The notes under the pieces were generated by a model. The model had not been told where the DNA came from. It saw nothing but the letters and a program-made list of their open reading frames with translations, and ran no database searches. Made by a program: the position numbers and the translations under genes. From NCBI RefSeq assembly GCF_003355005.1, contig NZ_CP029985.1, positions 1,045,001-1,109,000 on the forward strand: DNA of 64,000 nucleotides, given 5' to 3'. Source of the DNA: Sphingomonas sp. FARSPH. GTDB taxonomy: Bacteria; Pseudomonadota; Alphaproteobacteria; Sphingomonadales; Sphingomonadaceae. This document shows positions 24,328 through 32,407 of the stretch, in pieces (the stretch's first letter is position 1; each line of letters starts with the position of its first letter).

Positions 24328-25128
24328 ATGGCAAGCGCAAGCAGCACGAACGAGCCCGGCGCCCCGGCCCCCGGCACCGTCACGATCGACCCGCAGGAAG
24401 CCGCGCATTTCGGCCGGATGGCCGCCGAATGGTGGGACCCCAGCGGATCGTCGGCGATGCTGCACAAGCTCAATCCCGTCCGGCTGCGCTACATTCGCGC
24501 TGCGATCGACCTGCACTGGGACGGCGACGACACCGGCTTCACCCCGCTCGCCGGCAAGACCGCCCTCGACGTCGGCTGCGGCGCCGGCCTGCTTGCCGAA
24601 CCGCTCGCGCGGCTGGGCGCGCAGGTCACCGGGCTCGACGCGGCAGCCGAGAACGTCGCGGTCGCGCAGGCGCACGCCGCGCAGGGCGGCCTCGCCATCA
24701 CCTATCGCGCGCACGGCATCGAGCAGGAAACGGGCCGCTACGACCTCGTCACCTGCCTCGAGGTGATCGAACATGTCCGCGACCCCGCCGGCTTCGTCCG
24801 CGGCCTCGCCAACGCGCTGGCGGACGGCGGCTTGCTCGTCCTGTCGACGCCCAACCGCACGCCGCTGTCGCGCCTCGCCCTGATCGGCCTTGCCGAGGGG
24901 ACGGGCCGCATCCCGCGCGGCACGCACGACTGGAACAAGTTCCTGACCCCCGACGAACTCACCGCGCTGCTCGTCGATGCCGGGCTGGAGGTGACGGACG
25001 TCACCGGCCTCGCCTTTTCGCCCGCCAAGGGGTTCGACCTGTCGAGCTCGACCGCGCTCGACTATTTGGTCACCGCCAGACGCGCTCCTTCCTCCCCGGC
25101 ACGGGGAGGTGGCACGCCGCAGGCGTGA
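24328..25128 (+). CDS. ubiG: Ubiquinone biosynthesis O-methyltransferase
   Basis: UbiG carries out both O-methylations in ubiquinone synthesis. Hallmarks are AAHFGRMAAEWWDPSGSSAMLHKLNPVRLRYI near the N-terminus, SAM motif I ALDVGCGAGLLAEPLARLG (about 79-97), LVTCLEVIEHV and the C-terminal DWNKFLTPDEL. The last 12 or so codons (SSPARGGGTPQA then stop) are read from the start of a family A repeat at 25090, so the native C-terminus has been replaced or extended by the repeat. The core is intact and the enzyme should work. Confidence 0.95.
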   Translation: MASASSTNEPGAPAPGTVTIDPQEAAHFGRMAAEWWDPSGSSAMLHKLNPVRLRYIRAAIDLHWDGDDTGFTPLAGKTALDVGCGAGLLAEPLARLGAQVTGLDAAAENVAVAQAHAAQGGLAITYRAHGIEQETGRYDLVTCLEVIEHVRDPAGFVRGLANALADGGLLVLSTPNRTPLSRLALIGLAEGTGRIPRGTHDWNKFLTPDELTALLVDAGLEVTDVTGLAFSPAKGFDLSSSTALDYLVTARRAPSSPARGGGTPQA

Positions 25129-25210
25129 CGGAGGGGCAACCCAAGCAGAGTATCGCCCGCCGCTGCCCCTCCACCAGCTTCGCTGGTCCCCCTCCCCGTG
25201 CCGGGGAGGA
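25090..25210. repeat. Family A repeat overlapping the ubiG 3' end
   Basis: Ends are TCCTCCCCGGCACGGGGAGG and CCCCGTGCCGGGGAGGA, with an internal GGAGGGGCA / TGCCCCTCC pairing. The element begins inside the ubiG reading frame, provides its stop codon at 25126-25128, and ends just before the glycosyltransferase start. It is a shorter variant of the copies at 6189 and 8952. Confidence 0.75.
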
Positions 25211-25227
25211 ACAGAGACACCAGACCC

Positions 25228-26658
25228 ATGTCCATCCTATCCCAGCCCCGCCTGCGGCTCGCGATCCTGATCCTCGTCGCGATCGCCGCGCGCGCGCTGA
25301 CCTTCGGCAACCCGGTCGTCCACGTCGACGAGGAATTCTACTATTTCACCGGCAGCGCGCTCTGGCACGGCCAGCTGCCGTTCGTCGACGTGTGGGACCG
25401 CAAACCCCTCGGCCTGTTCCTGCTCTACGCGCTGCCCGCGGGTTTCGGCTTTCCGCTCGGCATCTGGGCGTACCAGCTGCTCGCGCTCGCCGCGACGGTG
25501 TGGACGGCGATGCAGGTCGCGACGCTCGCCAGCCGCGCCGGCTTCGGCCGCGGCGCGACCGCGGGCGCGATCGCCTATATCCTGTGGCTCGACCTGCTCG
25601 GCGGCCAGGGCGGCCAGTCGCCGGTCTTCTACAATCCGCTCGCCATCGCCGCCGCGCTGCTCATCCTGCGCTCGGCATCCTCGCCGCACCGCCGCCTGCT
25701 CGGCGCGGCGGCGATGGCGCTGGTCGGCATCGCGCTGCAGATCAAATATTCGGTGCTGCTGGAGGGCGTGTTCTTCGGCCTGTGGCTGCTCGCCGACGAA
25801 TGGCGGCGGGCGAAGCGGCCGGCAGCGCTGTTGGGCTATGGCGCCGCGCTCGTCGCGCTCGCCCTGCTGCCGACCGCGCTCGCCGCTGCGGCCTATGCCG
25901 CGATCGGCCAGTGGGACGCGTTCGTCTACGCCAATTTCCTGTCGATCTTCCATCGCAATCCCGATCCCCTCGGCGAACTGGCGGGCAATCTGGGGCAGAT
26001 CGTCCTCCTCACCTCGCCGCTCGTCGCGCTTGCCATTCTCGCGCTCCGCCGCGCGCCGCGTGACGGCGACCGGACGCGCCTGTTCCTCAGCTGGTGGCTG
26101 GGCGTCGCCATTGCCAGCGTGCTCGCCTTCCGCCCGTGGTTCGACCATTACAGCCTGCCGATCCTGCTTCCTGCCTGCGCCGCCGCGGCGGGCATGCTGG
26201 GCAGCGCGGCGTGGCAGCGCTGGCGCGCCCCCGCGCTGCTCCTCACCGCGGCGCTCGCGGGGCAGATCGTGCTCGTCGCGTTGCGCGGCGAACGCGGCGA
26301 CGCGCGCGAATTCGCCGCGCTGACGCAGGCGGTCGGTCGCGGTCCCGGCTGCCTGTACGTCTATTCGGGCAGCACGATGCTCTATGTCGCGACCGATCGG
26401 TGCACGCTGTCGCGCTACATCGTCCCTGCGCATCTCGGTCGTGCGCGCGAGGCGGGGGCGACCGGCGTCGACCAGCAGGCGGAGATCGCGCGCATCCTGG
26501 CGCAGCATCCCGCGGTCGTCGTGACGCGCCCGCCCTACAATGGCGAACGCCCCGCCGCGCATGCCTTCGTCACCGCCGCGATGGCGCGCGGCTATCGCCT
26601 CGCCGCCGCGCTGCCGATGGGCAACGAGACGATCCGCGTCTATAAGCTTGGCCGATGA
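25228..26658 (+). CDS. GT39-like membrane glycosyltransferase
   Basis: A 476-residue polytopic protein with about eleven hydrophobic segments. Near the N-terminus, after the first helix, lies VVHVDEEFYYFTGSALWHGQLPFVDVWDRKPLG, whose acidic pair and periplasmic placement are typical of GT-C enzymes (ArnT/PMT, GT39/GT83) that use polyprenyl-phosphate sugars. The soluble C-terminal part (about 365-476) is periplasmic. The acceptor is unknown. The ATG at 25228 is preferred over an in-frame ATG inside the repeat at 25198. Coupled to the DUF2334 gene by an ATGA overlap. Confidence 0.8.
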   Translation: MSILSQPRLRLAILILVAIAARALTFGNPVVHVDEEFYYFTGSALWHGQLPFVDVWDRKPLGLFLLYALPAGFGFPLGIWAYQLLALAATVWTAMQVATLASRAGFGRGATAGAIAYILWLDLLGGQGGQSPVFYNPLAIAAALLILRSASSPHRRLLGAAAMALVGIALQIKYSVLLEGVFFGLWLLADEWRRAKRPAALLGYGAALVALALLPTALAAAAYAAIGQWDAFVYANFLSIFHRNPDPLGELAGNLGQIVLLTSPLVALAILALRRAPRDGDRTRLFLSWWLGVAIASVLAFRPWFDHYSLPILLPACAAAAGMLGSAAWQRWRAPALLLTAALAGQIVLVALRGERGDAREFAALTQAVGRGPGCLYVYSGSTMLYVATDRCTLSRYIVPAHLGRAREAGATGVDQQAEIARILAQHPAVVVTRPPYNGERPAAHAFVTAAMARGYRLAAALPMGNETIRVYKLGR

Positions 26659-27380
26659 AACGCCTGCTCGCCTCGATCCACGACGTCTCGCCCCGGTTCG
26701 AGGGCGAGGTCGACCGCCTGCTCGACCATCTCGCCCCGCACGTCGGGCGGCGCCTCGCGATGCTGGTCGTGCCCGATCACTGGGGCGGCGCACCGATCAC
26801 GCCGGCTTATGCGCAGCGGCTGCGTGGCTGGGCCGACGAGGGCGTCGAGATGTTCGTCCACGGCTGGTTCCACCGCGACGACACGCCGCACCAGGGCAAG
26901 GTCGCCGCGCTCAAGGGCAAGCACATGACCGCGGGCGAGGGCGAGTTCCTGGGCCTCAGCCATGACGAGGCGCTGGACCGCATGCGCCGCGGCAAGGCTT
27001 TGGTCGAGGACATTATCGGCCGCCCGGCGGCGGGCTTCATCGCGCCCGCCTGGCTCTATTCGGACGGCGCGAAGGCGGCGCTGGCCGACGCGGGGTTCGC
27101 GCTGGCGGAGGATCATGCCCGCGTCTGGGTCCCCGCCGACGGGCGCAGGCTGGCGCGCGGCCCGGTCATCACCTGGGCCAGCCGCTCGCGCCCGCGCCAG
27201 CTGTCCTCGCTCGCCGCCGCGGCGGCCTTGCGCCCGCTGCTGCAGCCGCTGCCGACGGTGCGGATCGCGGTGCATCCCGGCGACGTGCGGGTACCGCAAT
27301 TGCTCGACAGCATCACGCGGACCTTCGCCGCCTTCCGCCGGCATACGCCGTCGCGCTACGCGGACCTTCTAGCCGCCTGA
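26655..27380 (+). CDS. DUF2334 polysaccharide-deacetylase-like protein
   Basis: A 241-residue protein of the NodB-like TIM-barrel deacetylase superfamily (DUF2334 branch). The N-terminal ASIHDVSPRF supplies the first metal-binding Asp, the MFVHGWFHRDD segment the His pair, and FIAPAWLYS the substrate loop; IAVHPGDV near the C-terminus supplies the last His. It probably removes acyl groups from a sugar. No signal peptide is visible. It is translated with the GT39-like enzyme, which suggests that it acts on the same glycan. Confidence 0.85.
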   Translation: MKRLLASIHDVSPRFEGEVDRLLDHLAPHVGRRLAMLVVPDHWGGAPITPAYAQRLRGWADEGVEMFVHGWFHRDDTPHQGKVAALKGKHMTAGEGEFLGLSHDEALDRMRRGKALVEDIIGRPAAGFIAPAWLYSDGAKAALADAGFALAEDHARVWVPADGRRLARGPVITWASRSRPRQLSSLAAAAALRPLLQPLPTVRIAVHPGDVRVPQLLDSITRTFAAFRRHTPSRYADLLAA

Positions 27381-27406
27381 CGGCCGCCAAAGCATGACGC
27401 AAACTG

Positions 27407-27488
27407 CCGTTCGTGCTGAGCCTGTCGAAGCACGGACCCGATACGCAGCGCCTCTGACACGTCCTTCGACAAGCGCAGGACGAACGGG
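27407..27488. repeat. Family C palindromic repeat, intergenic copy
   Basis: Ends read CCGTTCGTGCTGAGCCTGTC and GACAAGCGCAGGACGAACGG, imperfectly complementary over most of their length, with GTCGAAG / CTTCGAC adjacent to the core. The same ends occur inside the serine hydrolase gene at 36180-36260. It fills the space between two convergent genes. Confidence 0.75.
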
Positions 27489-27511
27489 GGGCGGTTGATC
27501 GGGAAGACGGC

Positions 27512-28717
27512 TTACGCGCGCGCCGCGTGTGCCGCGTGCGGGAGGGATAGTCCCGACTTGGCGGCGATCACCGCCTCGTAATGCGCGATCAGTTCCGCGG
27601 CGTGCGTTTCATCGGTGCGCACTTTGCCGGATGCGACGGCGGCGGCGCGGCGGACGATCGCCGGATCGCGCGCGCACATGCGCAGGATCGCGTCGGCGCA
27701 GGACACCGCGTCGCGTTCCCTGAAGCTTTCGGTGTAGAGCGGGTTGGCCAGCTCCGCCGCACCGCCACTGTCGGGCAGGATCAGCGGCGCGCCACACGCC
27801 AGCGCTTCCGCCGGCACCAGCCCGAACGTCTCCGTGCCGCAGCCATGGACGTAGGCGTCGCAGCTCGCCATGATCTTCGCCAGCCGCGCGCGGTCATAGA
27901 CCGGGTGGAACAGGCGGATGTGCGGGCTGCTGCCGATGTGGCGCTCCAGCGTCTTTGTATCCATGCCCTGGCCCAGGATGACGAGGCCGACCGGCACGCG
28001 CGCACCGGCGCGCTGCACTGCGTCGATCACCATCGGCCAGCGCTTCTCGGGATGGTGCCGCCCGACGCCGAGCAACAGATGCGCGTCCGGCGGCAAGTCG
28101 CATTGCGCGAGCAACGCGGCGCGCAGCTGTTCATCGCGAAGGCTCGGCGAAAACGGCGTCCGCTCGATGCCCAGCGGCACGGTCGTGTCGACGCGCACCC
28201 CGCGCGCGGTCAGCTGCCGCGTCAGCGCGGGGCCGTTGGTCACGACCGTATCGAACTCGCGCAGGAACCGCTGCAGATACCGGTCGTACCACGAAAAGGC
28301 GCGTTCGATCCGCTCTTCCGATGCCAGCCGGTTGAACCAGCGCTTGGCATAGGCCTCGAGATTGTCGTTGTGCATGAAGAACGATCGGATCGCCCTTCCC
28401 TGCCAGTTCAACACGATCCACGCCGATCGCCACGGCGAGCAGTTCTCGACGACGTCGGGGTCGAGTTCGTCGAGCCGCGCGTGGATCGGCGCCGGATCCC
28501 AGAACAGGCCGTAGTTCGAATCGAACGGCATGCCGCGCGACTTGATGTAATGGATCGCGCCGCCGCCGGGGCGATGCTCGATCCGGTCCTCTTTGCCCGG
28601 CGCGAGGACGATCAGCTCGTGCCCCATGCTCGCAAGCACGCTGATCTTGCGGTCGATATACGTCCGCACGCCGCCGCCGGTCGGCGAATAGATTTCGTTG
28701 ACGTCGACGATCCGCAT
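27512..28717 (-). CDS. GT4 family glycosyltransferase
   Basis: A 401-residue GT-B fold enzyme. The N-terminal nucleotide-free domain starts MRIVDVNEIYSPTGGGVRTYI with the typical Gly-rich acceptor loop; the C-terminal domain has LLLGVGRHHPEKRWPMVIDAV and the nucleotide-sugar motif YVHGCGTETFGLVPAEALACGAPLI (E-x7-E type). It transfers a sugar from a nucleotide donor to a membrane or surface glycan; donor and acceptor cannot be named. Start at ATG 28717, one base after the DUF2141 stop region, in an operon with two upstream genes. Confidence 0.88.
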   Translation of the reverse strand: MRIVDVNEIYSPTGGGVRTYIDRKISVLASMGHELIVLAPGKEDRIEHRPGGGAIHYIKSRGMPFDSNYGLFWDPAPIHARLDELDPDVVENCSPWRSAWIVLNWQGRAIRSFFMHNDNLEAYAKRWFNRLASEERIERAFSWYDRYLQRFLREFDTVVTNGPALTRQLTARGVRVDTTVPLGIERTPFSPSLRDEQLRAALLAQCDLPPDAHLLLGVGRHHPEKRWPMVIDAVQRAGARVPVGLVILGQGMDTKTLERHIGSSPHIRLFHPVYDRARLAKIMASCDAYVHGCGTETFGLVPAEALACGAPLILPDSGGAAELANPLYTESFRERDAVSCADAILRMCARDPAIVRRAAAVASGKVRTDETHAAELIAHYEAVIAAKSGLSLPHAAHAARA

Positions 28718-28718
28718 G

Positions 28719-29249
28719 TCAGTCGCCCTTGTTCGGCCCGAACCCGCCGAAGCCGCGCAGGTATTGCATGCGGATATTGGTGGTCGCAACGCCGTTGCCA
28801 ACCTCGATCAGCGCCTGCGCCAGTTTGGGCCGCGACATGCCGAGCCGCGCGCCGCCCGGAAAACCGGCGCCGTCCTGGAAGAAGTTGAACTTGTTCTTGC
28901 CGTCGCGGTCGTGCGTCGCGAACAAGGCGTAACGGCCCGGATGCGGCACGCGGATACAGATGTCGACCGCGCCAGCCGGCGGGGTCTGCACCCAGACGCG
29001 GCGGAACGTCTTGCCCTGCGCGACGAGGTCGCGGTCGTCCTTCAGGAAATCGTCCTCGTTCGCCGGATACAGTTCCAGCTTCAGCCGGCCCTTGCGGTCC
29101 TTGAGACCGACGATATTGGCAAGGATCGCGGGGCCTTCGCGGTTCGTGCACGCCGCCGCATCCATGCCGATCACCTCTGCCCGCGCCGCCGCGGGGCCGG
29201 CGATCGTCGCCGCCAGCAGCGCGACCGGGGCCAACCATGCCGTCTTCAT
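28719..29249 (-). CDS. DUF2141 family secreted protein
   Basis: A 176-residue exported protein with a cleavable signal peptide (1-24, ending AARA). The mature part is a small beta-rich domain with the DUF2141 pattern VDICIRVPHPGRYALFATHDRDGKNKFN ... FQDGAGFPGG, which includes a likely Ca-binding DRDGKNKF loop. Function is unknown. It lies between a membrane protein (ATGA overlap) and a glycosyltransferase (one base apart), so it belongs to the same operon and perhaps the same envelope process. Confidence 0.88.
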   Translation of the reverse strand: MKTAWLAPVALLAATIAGPAAARAEVIGMDAAACTNREGPAILANIVGLKDRKGRLKLELYPANEDDFLKDDRDLVAQGKTFRRVWVQTPPAGAVDICIRVPHPGRYALFATHDRDGKNKFNFFQDGAGFPGGARLGMSRPKLAQALIEVGNGVATTNIRMQYLRGFGGFGPNKGD

Positions 29250-30256
29250 GCCCGCCGTGTCCTCATCACCAGAGATTCGATCCCGAAGCCGACGATCAGC
29301 ACCACATGGACCAGCAGCACGGCCGCGGCGGTGAAGGCGATCAGCTCCGACAATTGCTGATCCTGCCCGATCATCAGGATCGCAAAATTGGCGAAAAGCA
29401 GGTCCTTGTTAGGCAAAAGCGGCAATCGCGAGAACAGCATCCGCCCCGCCGACAGGAAGATCCACGTGCCGACCGACACACTCGGCATCGCCAGCGCCCA
29501 GGCGACCGCCAAAAACAGCGCGCCGCCGATCAGCCGCCCGCAATGGACCGCGAACACGAACCACAGGTCGCGGCGCGACAGCGAAAAGACCCGCTTCGAA
29601 AAGATCAGGAAGGGCAGCGACGTGCCGAAGATGACGACCAGCGATCCGTAGACGTAGCGCATCATCTCCGGCGGGATCAGCGCGCGCCCGACGGGCAGCG
29701 CCAGCGCGATCATCGCCAGCGTCACCGCATTGCCCGCGATCGCCGACAGGATCGACACGTCCTTCACCGCGCCGAACGGCGCCGCGACCAGATGCGCCCG
29801 CGCGCGCGCCCAGGCGTAGAAATACGCCTCGCCCGAATAGCCCATGACGACGTCGTTCGCGATCCGCTTCTTGATCAGCGCGATCAGCCCGGCGAGCGGG
29901 ATGCCCCACAACCGGCGGAAGATCAGGAAATCGGCGAGCGGCGGGATGAAATAGAGCACCGCGAAGGCGGCGTAGAACAACGGCTGGCGCGGCACCGACT
30001 GCTCGAGTCCCTTCAGCCCCGAACTCAGCAGCTCGTGCGCCAGCCCGCCGAGCATGGCGAGCGTCAGCAGGCCGCCGATGATCGTCGGCCAGCGGCTCTT
30101 GATCGTGGCGAGGGGTTCGAGACCGGGGATGGAATCGCCGGTGGCGGAATCGGCGTCGGGACGCTCGGCTGGCCGGTCTGTACGCTGGTCGATCTGCAAC
30201 CCGTTGATCCGCTTTGAGTTGGGGCGCCTTAGCCTTACCGCATCGGGCGCGCACAT
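29246..30256 (-). CDS. Polytopic membrane protein, possibly LPG-synthase-TM-like
   Basis: A protein of about 336 residues with a hydrophilic N-terminal 55 residues and about eight transmembrane helices. The pattern of long helices with basic loops (IALIKKRIANDVVMGYSGEAYFYAWARAR; FSKRVFSLSRRD) resembles the lysylphosphatidylglycerol-synthase/AglD-type membrane domain, but the match is weak and I would treat it as unknown. An ATG at 30256 is chosen; a TTG at 30286 would add ten residues. It heads the operon with DUF2141 and GT4. Confidence 0.65.
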   Translation of the reverse strand: MCAPDAVRLRRPNSKRINGLQIDQRTDRPAERPDADSATGDSIPGLEPLATIKSRWPTIIGGLLTLAMLGGLAHELLSSGLKGLEQSVPRQPLFYAAFAVLYFIPPLADFLIFRRLWGIPLAGLIALIKKRIANDVVMGYSGEAYFYAWARARAHLVAAPFGAVKDVSILSAIAGNAVTLAMIALALPVGRALIPPEMMRYVYGSLVVIFGTSLPFLIFSKRVFSLSRRDLWFVFAVHCGRLIGGALFLAVAWALAMPSVSVGTWIFLSAGRMLFSRLPLLPNKDLLFANFAILMIGQDQQLSELIAFTAAAVLLVHVVLIVGFGIESLVMRTRRA

Positions 30257-30309
30257 GAAATCGCCGTAACTTTCGTATGTGGCCAAGCTGTGGCAGGAGG
30301 GCGACGCCG

Positions 30310-31407
30310 ATGATCGCCCAGCACATTCTCACTTATGCCTGTGACCTGTCCGGCGGCGGCGTCGAGCGCGCGCAGCTGCGCCTCGCGCGCAGCTGGCTGG
30401 CGGAAGGGCGCCGCGTCACCTTCGTCGTCGGCGACGACACGGGACCGCTCGCCGCGGAAATGCCCGCAGGGCTCGACCTGATCCGGCTCGGCACGCCGGG
30501 ATACATGGCCCAGTTCCGCCTGCCGGAAATCGTGCGCCGCGTCGCGCCCGACGTCATCTTCTGCGCCGGCAATTTCTACACCGCGATCGCCGCCTGGACG
30601 AAGCTGCGGCTGGGGCGCGACTGTCCGCCGATCGTCGGCAAGATGTCCAACGCCGCCGCGCGCGGCGACCACGGCCCCGTCCTCGACCTTGCGCACCGCG
30701 CCTGGCTGACGCAGCACGGCTGGTTCCTCGACCATCTCGTCGCGATGACGCCGGCGACCGCGCACGAAGCGGGACGGCTGACGCGGATGCGCGCGCGGAC
30801 CAGCGTCATCCCCAATCCCCCCGCGCCGCCGGTCGCCGACGCGCCGATGCCCGCGCTACCGGCCGGGCGATTCGTGCTCGGCGTCGGGCGGCTCGTGCCG
30901 CAGAAGCGCTGGGACCGGGTGATCGCCGCCCTGCCCGCGCTGCCGCGCGACGTCGGCCTTGCGATCCTCGGCGAAGGCGAATTGCGCCCCGCGCTGGAAC
31001 GGCAGGCGGCCGAACTGGGCCTGTCGGATCGCGTCCGCCTGCTCGGCCATACCGCCGACCCGCTGCCCGCGATGGCGCGCGCGTCGATGCTGGCGCTGGC
31101 GTCGGACTATGAAGGCGTGCCGGGCGTGCTGCGCGAGGCGCTGTCGGTCGGCACACCCGTCGTCACCACCGATTCGAGCCCCGCGGTGGCGGAGATCGTC
31201 GGCGACCGGCGGCTGGGCAGCATCGTCGCGCGCGACGATGCCGGCGCGCTCGCCGCCGCGCTGGCGCACTGGCTCGCCGCGCCGCGCCCCGAGCCCGTGC
31301 CGCAACCGGGCAGCGATTCGGCGGCGCGTTACCTCAGTCTGTTCGATTCGCTGCTTCGTCCGCCCGTTCGCCTTCGCGCTCGGCGCTACGCTCAAGCGCC
31401 GTCTTGA
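30310..31407 (+). CDS. GT4 family glycosyltransferase
   Basis: A 365-residue GT-B enzyme starting at the ATG at 30310 behind AGGAGGG. N-terminal YACDLSGGGVERAQLRLARSW is the acceptor-domain loop; the donor domain has FVLGVGRLVPQKRWDRVIAAL, GEGELRPALE and DYEGVPGVLREALSVGTPVV with the E-x7-E pair. It is divergent from the other glycosyltransferase operon, consistent with a shared glycan locus. Its last 74 bases overlap the 3' end of the convergent AI-2E-type gene; both reading frames look real there, though the final 15 or so residues (LRARRYAQAPS) are low in character. Confidence 0.88.
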   Translation: MIAQHILTYACDLSGGGVERAQLRLARSWLAEGRRVTFVVGDDTGPLAAEMPAGLDLIRLGTPGYMAQFRLPEIVRRVAPDVIFCAGNFYTAIAAWTKLRLGRDCPPIVGKMSNAAARGDHGPVLDLAHRAWLTQHGWFLDHLVAMTPATAHEAGRLTRMRARTSVIPNPPAPPVADAPMPALPAGRFVLGVGRLVPQKRWDRVIAALPALPRDVGLAILGEGELRPALERQAAELGLSDRVRLLGHTADPLPAMARASMLALASDYEGVPGVLREALSVGTPVVTTDSSPAVAEIVGDRRLGSIVARDDAGALAAALAHWLAAPRPEPVPQPGSDSAARYLSLFDSLLRPPVRLRARRYAQAPS

Positions 31408-32407
31408 TCATCGCGGTCATCGGGTCGGCGAGCGCGAGGCCCAGGATGCCGAACAGCGCGCTCGCCATGATCTGCGTGCCCAATGTCAGCGCCGGCGGCA
31501 GGTCGACGGTGCGCTTCGCCACCATCGGCACGACGACATAGCCGTCGATCGTCTGCACCACCAGATAGGTGACCAGCGCCCAGACGCCGGTGTGCGTCCC
31601 TGCGCTGAAGCCGACCGCGATCATCAGCACGCCGGTGATGATCGCGCCGATGTTGGGGATGAAGGCGAGCACGCCCGCAATGATGCCGAGCAGCATCGCC
31701 ATCGGCACGCCACCCACCGCCAGCGCGAGGAAGATGAACGCCCCCTCGAACGCCATGCCGAGCAGGCGCCCGGCGAGCAGCTTGCGCAACGTCACGCCCA
31801 TCCGGTTGAGCGTGCGCGCGAATTCGGGACGCGCGTCGGTGGGCACCAGCCATTGCAGCCCGCGTTCGTAGACGCGCGGCTCCATCGCCAGGAACAGGCC
31901 GAGGACGAGCATCATGAACAGGCTGGTGATCGCGCCGATCGCGGTGCCCACCCACGAGGTGACGCGCCCCACCGATCCCAATGCCTGTTTCGCGATGCCG
32001 TTGAGGTCCGACGCGCCGGGCATCAACCCCTGTCTGCTGAGAAAGCCGGTGAAGCGGTTCGCCTGCGTCTCCAGCGTCGAGCGCAGCTGCATCACCTGTT
32101 CGGTGACCTGCACGCCGGTGAGATAGGCGGTGCCGAACAGAAAGGCGACGACGAGCAGCACGACGATGAGCAGCCGCCAGCCGCGCCCGATCGGCAGCAC
32201 CTTGCCCAGCAGCCGCACGCCGCCGTCGAGCAGCGCGGCAAAGACGATGCCGGCAAGGATGATGAGCAGCGGCTGGATCAGCAGCACGGTCAGCGCGATC
32301 GCCCCGATCATCCCCAGCCACACGCTCGCGCGCTTCATCTCCCGGCGGACGAACGGGTCGCGCAGTTCGTTCGGGCTCGGCTCTTGCACGATCTGCGCGT
32401 CGGTCAT
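31334..32407 (-). CDS. AI-2E (PerM) family transporter
   Basis: A 357-residue inner-membrane protein with about seven hydrophobic segments and the family-typical LGIIAGVLAFIPNIGAIITGVLMI near two-thirds of the length, followed by DGYVVVPMVAKRTVDLPPALTL. The family includes AI-2 exporters and Na+/H+ antiporters; the substrate here is open. The ATG at 32407 shares a base with the lepB stop (TAATG). The C-terminal tail (ERSAEREGERADEAANRTD) is charged and lies in the overlap with the convergent glycosyltransferase gene. Confidence 0.9.
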   Translation of the reverse strand: MTDAQIVQEPSPNELRDPFVRREMKRASVWLGMIGAIALTVLLIQPLLIILAGIVFAALLDGGVRLLGKVLPIGRGWRLLIVVLLVVAFLFGTAYLTGVQVTEQVMQLRSTLETQANRFTGFLSRQGLMPGASDLNGIAKQALGSVGRVTSWVGTAIGAITSLFMMLVLGLFLAMEPRVYERGLQWLVPTDARPEFARTLNRMGVTLRKLLAGRLLGMAFEGAFIFLALAVGGVPMAMLLGIIAGVLAFIPNIGAIITGVLMIAVGFSAGTHTGVWALVTYLVVQTIDGYVVVPMVAKRTVDLPPALTLGTQIMASALFGILGLALADPMTAMIKTALERSAEREGERADEAANRTD

